Positions 42,701-48,700 of a stretch of 64,000 nt of DNA are shown piece after piece; within the stretch, counting starts at the first letter, position 1, and each line of letters begins with the position of its first letter. The notes under the pieces were generated by a model that saw only the letters and a list, made by a program, of their open reading frames with translations, was not told the origin of the DNA and ran no database searches. The position numbers and the translations under genes were made by a program. Source of the stretch: Xenopus tropicalis (Eukaryota > Chordata > Amphibia > Anura > Pipidae); NCBI RefSeq assembly GCF_000004195.4, contig NC_030683.2, positions 66,762,764 to 66,826,763 of the forward strand. The letters are read 5' to 3'.

Positions 42701-45700
42701 TTTTTTTGTCTTATATCACAACTTCTAAATCAGCAGTCAGCTCATGTGCTCACCAGTATATGCTACCTGCAGTTTGGTTTCTATCACCTTACTAGACCTA
42801 GCTTTTTATTATTTATACTATTAGACTGCAATGGACATAAGACAGAGACATCTAACAGTTTTTGTGGACAGCTCTGCATATAATCTAGCACTATAAATAA
42901 GAGATGGTTATTACTATTATTATTTTCTGTAATGAAACAGTACTTTGTATTGGATGGAACTAAGATACCATAAGCCCATACTGGTCTCAAGCAAATACCA
43001 TTTGCCCTGTTTATATAGATAATTTTTTATTATTGATTTTTTTTAAACCTGACAAGCTTTTTATTTTTTGAAAAATTGTGATTGTGAACCCATGCAAATA
43101 AATGTAAGTGAGATAAAGAACTCACTTTTTAAAATAGTTTTACCCCGACCCAACCCTCAAAGTATAATATATTTGCCTCTTAGTGACTGATAATTGGTGA
43201 GTAAAAGGACAGAAGTTACTGTGTAATACAAAAAAGTTTAATATTTATTAAACATTGGTAAAACATGGAACTTGATAATTTATTTAAAATTTACATTTAC
43301 ATTTGATACTTGTTGCCTTGTAATTTATACATTTAGACTGTAATTCATTTAATAATCTGGGTTGTGCTACAGTTAATTCATTGCTTGAGGAGTGGCAAGC
43401 AGTAACTCACACTGAGTATACCAGTATCATCAAGTGTTTTTCTAACTCCATACTACCCAACTTCTGCAACAAATGTTACTAGCCAAAATATCCTCACACA
43501 ACACAGAAACTCGTAATATACCTATCACTGTAATCCGTATAAATACCAATTTTATGAGTTAAGATCCAGATGCAAAACAGTTCTATAAAATTATGTTTAC
43601 TTTTCAAAAAGCTTAAATTTTGTTGGGGTGGAGTTGCCCTTTAATGTGGATTTGAGGTATTTTCAGGAACTCAAAACAGGACACCTTCTCTTTGGTATTT
43701 ATATATACCTCTGTTATTGGCCCATAGGTAGACCACACCCTACCACACTTTGATATAGTGTTTGGGAAGGGATGGTTCTTCCGTCTTGGCCTGCAGGATT
43801 TGATCTGTGTGGATGCTCCAGGAAGCCTGGGATCCACACCTGCCCAGAAGTGATTGGCCCTAAGCGAATTTATACCCTAAGGGATATATTTATCATGCTG
43901 TGTAAAAAGTGGAGTAAAGCATTACCCAGAGCAACCAAATAGATTTTAACAGTTAGAAAATAAAATCAAAGCATCTGATTGGCTGTTATATACAACATCA
44001 CCGGTGATGTTTTACTCCACTTTTTACACAGCATGATAAATATACCCCTTCGTGAAGTCGGGGATCCTGGGAAAAAAGACTGGCAATAATAGGATATCTT
44101 CTGTTATAGCATGTTTAGGAATGTGTGGCAGAATTATTTAGTAAGAGCAGTTTCTGGTTCCAACTAGGAGGTAAGAGAATTAGTTTATTTTACAAGCTCT
44201 GCATCCTTGTTGTAGGGACCACAGTTAAAACACAGGTGTCAGGCTAGTTCCTTTTCCCCTAAACCACCATCGGCTGTTTGGGATCCGGTTCAATAAGGTG
44301 GACAACATAAGGACTAAATACTATTTTCCCTGTACTCTCCACAGTGGTGCAGTACTGTTTTAATTCATCATCCATTGAGACTGCCTTGCTTCTACACCTC
44401 ATGTGCTGTGAGTATATTGTCTGAACCCTGCAACATCATCTTTTGTCTGAACAAATAAATCAGTTGTTTTGCAAGAGCTTCTGGCATCCATCTACGTCTT
44501 TAATTTACAATATGTGCTTACACGTTGCAGTGGGAGGTGTAGTTATACAACACCCTCAGTGTAGTAACTTCCACATTGCGAAGGCCCATCCTGGGAAAAG
44601 GGGAGTGCCTTGTACCCCATGCTCTACCTATAGCTGGACATTTTAAGCCAAATAGAGGTTACAGCTATATAGTACCACATATAAACTAAAATTTTACCTT
44701 TTATTTATCTAGTAGAGGCATTTTAGCAGCAATGTGCAGTATTATTCTAGGTTTGAGTTAACATACCTGGTGGACAAAGCTGGCATCCCTGAGGTTCAAC
44801 CCTGTAAAAACCTGGTTCGCAGGAAATCACTTCACCATCTGTTCGCTGCACCTCTGTCATTCCCAAGCTAGACGTGCCATTATTGCAAATACATGAATTG
44901 CTCTTTACTGGTTGATCATTCAAAACAATATCAGGGTAAAACCAGTTATATGTGTGTGGGCAATAACTTCCTACAAAAAGAGAGACTAATTAATCACATT
45001 GTTTTTTTCCAGATTTATGTTAAGAACACATGGTTTTATATATATAGGTAACCAGAGTCCTGTGCCTAGGGTGGATGGCAGCTTTAAGGATACAGTACAT
45101 CTGATAGGTGCCTAATGGTCTTGCTAACTAGCCTTACTACTTACTACTACTACTTACTATTTACTACTTACTAGCTTTTGAAGGACTAACCTGATGGCCA
45201 GCTATACCTACTAGGACCTCCTGCATCCACAGTGCAGAATAAATCTCCCAGGCACTGCTAGGCAAGGCCAACCTTACTAAACTGTAACTATATAACAATA
45301 TTCACCTTATTAAAATCTTTTTATTTTATATTTTGAATCAGATTCAATTCCATGGGAAAAAACATGTTTCCTGACATACAGTATTCTCTATTGGGATGTG
45401 TGCAATTGAATTTAGTGATTAGGTTATTCTTTTACCAAATTGAACCCAACATTTTATCTCAAATGTTATTTCCTTAGGTTCCAATTTGGTGTCACATAGT
45501 TTATAAGTAGTGATGAGTGAATTTTTTTTTTCACCAGGCATGGATTCTCAGCGAATTTCGCGTGTCAAAAAAGTCAAAAATAGGTGCAGATGTTTCGCTC
45601 ATGAATATAAGACTTTAGTCCCTGTATTTCTTATGGTGTGTTCTGCATTAACCATTTTCCTTATGGATAATTACTCCCAATTAATGGGCAAAAGGCAACT

Positions 45701-48700
45701 TTAAATCTACATTTTACATAGAACTCTTTTGGTAAGCATAATGTTTTTTCTAAGGAAAAGCAATGTTCAAGAATGTAACTGTGTAATCAATTTAATTTTA
45801 ATGATAGGCATCAGCCCCTTCTCAACACTTATATTTTGCTTGTTACACAATTCATTGGAGTCATGGCTATTGCACGTTAGAAGCAGAAGTGGTTATATTA
45901 TCCTTTGCAAGATGCCTAGGGTGGCACAGAGATCTCACAGGGGGGGTTTGAATACCATGCATCACTCACAGGTAATATGCAGAGGGAAACAAACTTACTA
46001 GCACTCATATCCATGTCATGGTTTAATTATGGCATAGAACACCGGCAAATTCAATATTATATATTTTTTTTATAGGGTTCTGAAATTCGAAGAAGCTCTG
46101 TCAGTATCACAAATTACTGCTCTATAAAGGCCCTTTGCTTATTTTTATCAGTAGGATCGCTTTGCATATAGTTGTGAATAGAGTGTACTGCATACTGTAT
46201 TACAACATTTATTTTGAAAATTACTGTGCCAAAATTTAATCCTTTAAAGGAAAAATTTTCTTTGGTTTTGTTGCCAGAGAATTTATAATTTTATTGTAGA
46301 ATTGTTATTTTTCTTTACTCCCATAACTTTTTAGAGCTATATCTAGATAGTTTATATTAAAAGCAAACACTGTAAGATACAATTTATTGCACCAATTGAT
46401 AGTGTCTAGCATTAAGTAAAGCTAAATAGTTTAGCAAATATGATTTGTTCCTTAACTTATATCGTCCTTTTGTAGATATAAAACAACATACATTAGCTTT
46501 TTCTGCAGAGCTTTACCTAGTCCACCTGAATCTCATTAGAACCCTATTAGGAAAATACAGACATAATACAATACAATACAATACAAGGCAGAAGTGAAAA
46601 TAACAGGCACATAAAGAAATGGGTGCTGTATTTAAATGGATGTATGGTTTAATACAAGTTTCAGCTTTCACAGTGTTTTTAGATTGCATCATTTTTCTAC
46701 CAGCCTACCAGGGGTGCACACAGACAACAATGTTATACTTCAGTCTAATCAGTCTTACTAAAGGAGAGAAAGGGCTATGGATTCCAAACTGCTTAAATGT
46801 TGATAGATGTGTGCCTGCATCTGCTCTAAGTGTGATCCCTGGCAGTCATTTTAATGAGAACATCTCTGCACATCAGATCATTTTCCTTTTCCTGACAGTT
46901 TGTGTTTTTCCTCCTCTGAAGTAACGCTTCACTATTTAATGAGAGGGTCTAATTACCAACTTCATTTGCTTGTTGCCAGGGCCTGTAAATACTTGATTTT
47001 CTCATTATATGTCACCTACTTAGTGTGGATAAAGAAGGTTTAATTCTATTGCTGTGTATTATTTCTATGAAGTAAATCAATTTGTTAAATATTTAGGGTT
47101 TGATTTATTAAAATAATGTAATTTATTTACCAAGCGGACATGATGGCTACTGTTAATTATAAAAATTCTAAGGAACAGATATATCAAAATGTGAGATTAG
47201 ATCTTGAAACTAAAAAACTCACCCACGTTCTATTCACTCCTATGGGATTTTAAGAAGCGCATTTATCAGTTGGTGAACTGATAAATATGCTTCTAAATAA
47301 TGATGTCAGTTCACTAAACACTTTCCTGACATTCATTTAAACACACATACATATTATACAAACTATATAATAAGTAATAACTGAGGGTCACCTTCTAGAC
47401 ATGGTTGACATTTGGGTAAATCCACTGTAGAAAAAAACCCTGGAGGGCATTTGACACACTGAGAATGATCCTGAGTGGGCTCTTGTCCTGGTGGACATAA
47501 CTAAATGAGAGATTGTAGAATCATAAGTAGAGGTAATAGGTAAGTCACAGACCCAGGAAAGCAGAGTATATATTATTTTATTATGACACTAATAAGAGGT
47601 ATAAGCAGTATAACAAATGCTAGGGGGCCCATTTACTTACTCACGAACCGGCCGAATGCGTCCGATTGCGTTTTTTTCGTAATGATCGGTATTTGGCGAT
47701 TTTTTTCGGAAAATTATTGAGACTTTTTCGTTGCCATCCGAATGTTGCGCAAAATCTGGCGATTTTTTTCGTAGCGTTAAAACTTGCACAAAAAGTCGCG
47801 CCTTTTTCGTAGCCATTCCGAAAGTTGCACAAAATGTTGCGATTTTTTCGTAACGTTCGGATTCATTCAAGCTTCAGTATGGTGACTTTTCTTGGGCCAG
47901 GTTGGAGCTGCAGGGTGCCATTGAGTCCTATGGGAGGCTTCCAAAATCATGCTAAGTCTGAAAGTTTCGGCCGCCGCTTACGAGCGCTCAATACGAAAAA
48001 GTCGCGACAAGATACGAGCGAATCGTAATGGCTACGAAAAACTTGCGTTTTTTCGCGAAAATCGTATTGGTAACGAAAAAGTCGCGACAATTTCCGAAAA
48101 AAGTCGTAAAGGCGCCGAAAAAATCGCAAAAAAAACGAAAGTCGCAAAATGTTCGTTTTCCAATCGGAATTTTTCCAATTCAGATTCGAATTCGTGTCTT
48201 AGTAAATCAGCCCCTAGGAGTTACTTACATTGATACATTTGACAAAGAAACATGCTGGTAAAGTGCAACTATTTAAGATAAACTAAAATATACTAAATTC
48301 AATCCTTATACACGAGTAAAATAATTGACTGTGTGCAAGTTTTAATTCACTTTTCACAAAGGAGGCTATGGCAACCTCCAGTGAAGTTTCAAATACTGCT
48401 TAGAAGACGTTTAAAGAAACATATAGAAAAAAATCTTTTTACCTTCCAGTCATGTCCATCTGGGCATACAAATCCATAGGGGCAATCAGAACAGTCCAAT
48501 TCCCCTTCCAGAGAATACTGACCAGGTTTGCAACGAATTAAATAGCCAGAATTAGGGTCACAAGAATACCCTGAAGGGCAAGGTCTACAGGATGATCCAG
48601 ATTCTATACTTATAAAGCCAGGAGAACATGTCTGTTGAATAAACAAATGCATATGCTTTACATGCATGCATCACACCTACTGTATTAGAAAAGCATTTTT

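Noticed and set aside
47637..48261. Several ORFs rich in KKS/KSR on both strands
   Set aside because: All fall in the A+T-rich MITE 47621-48217 with simple 'aaaaagtcgc' composition.
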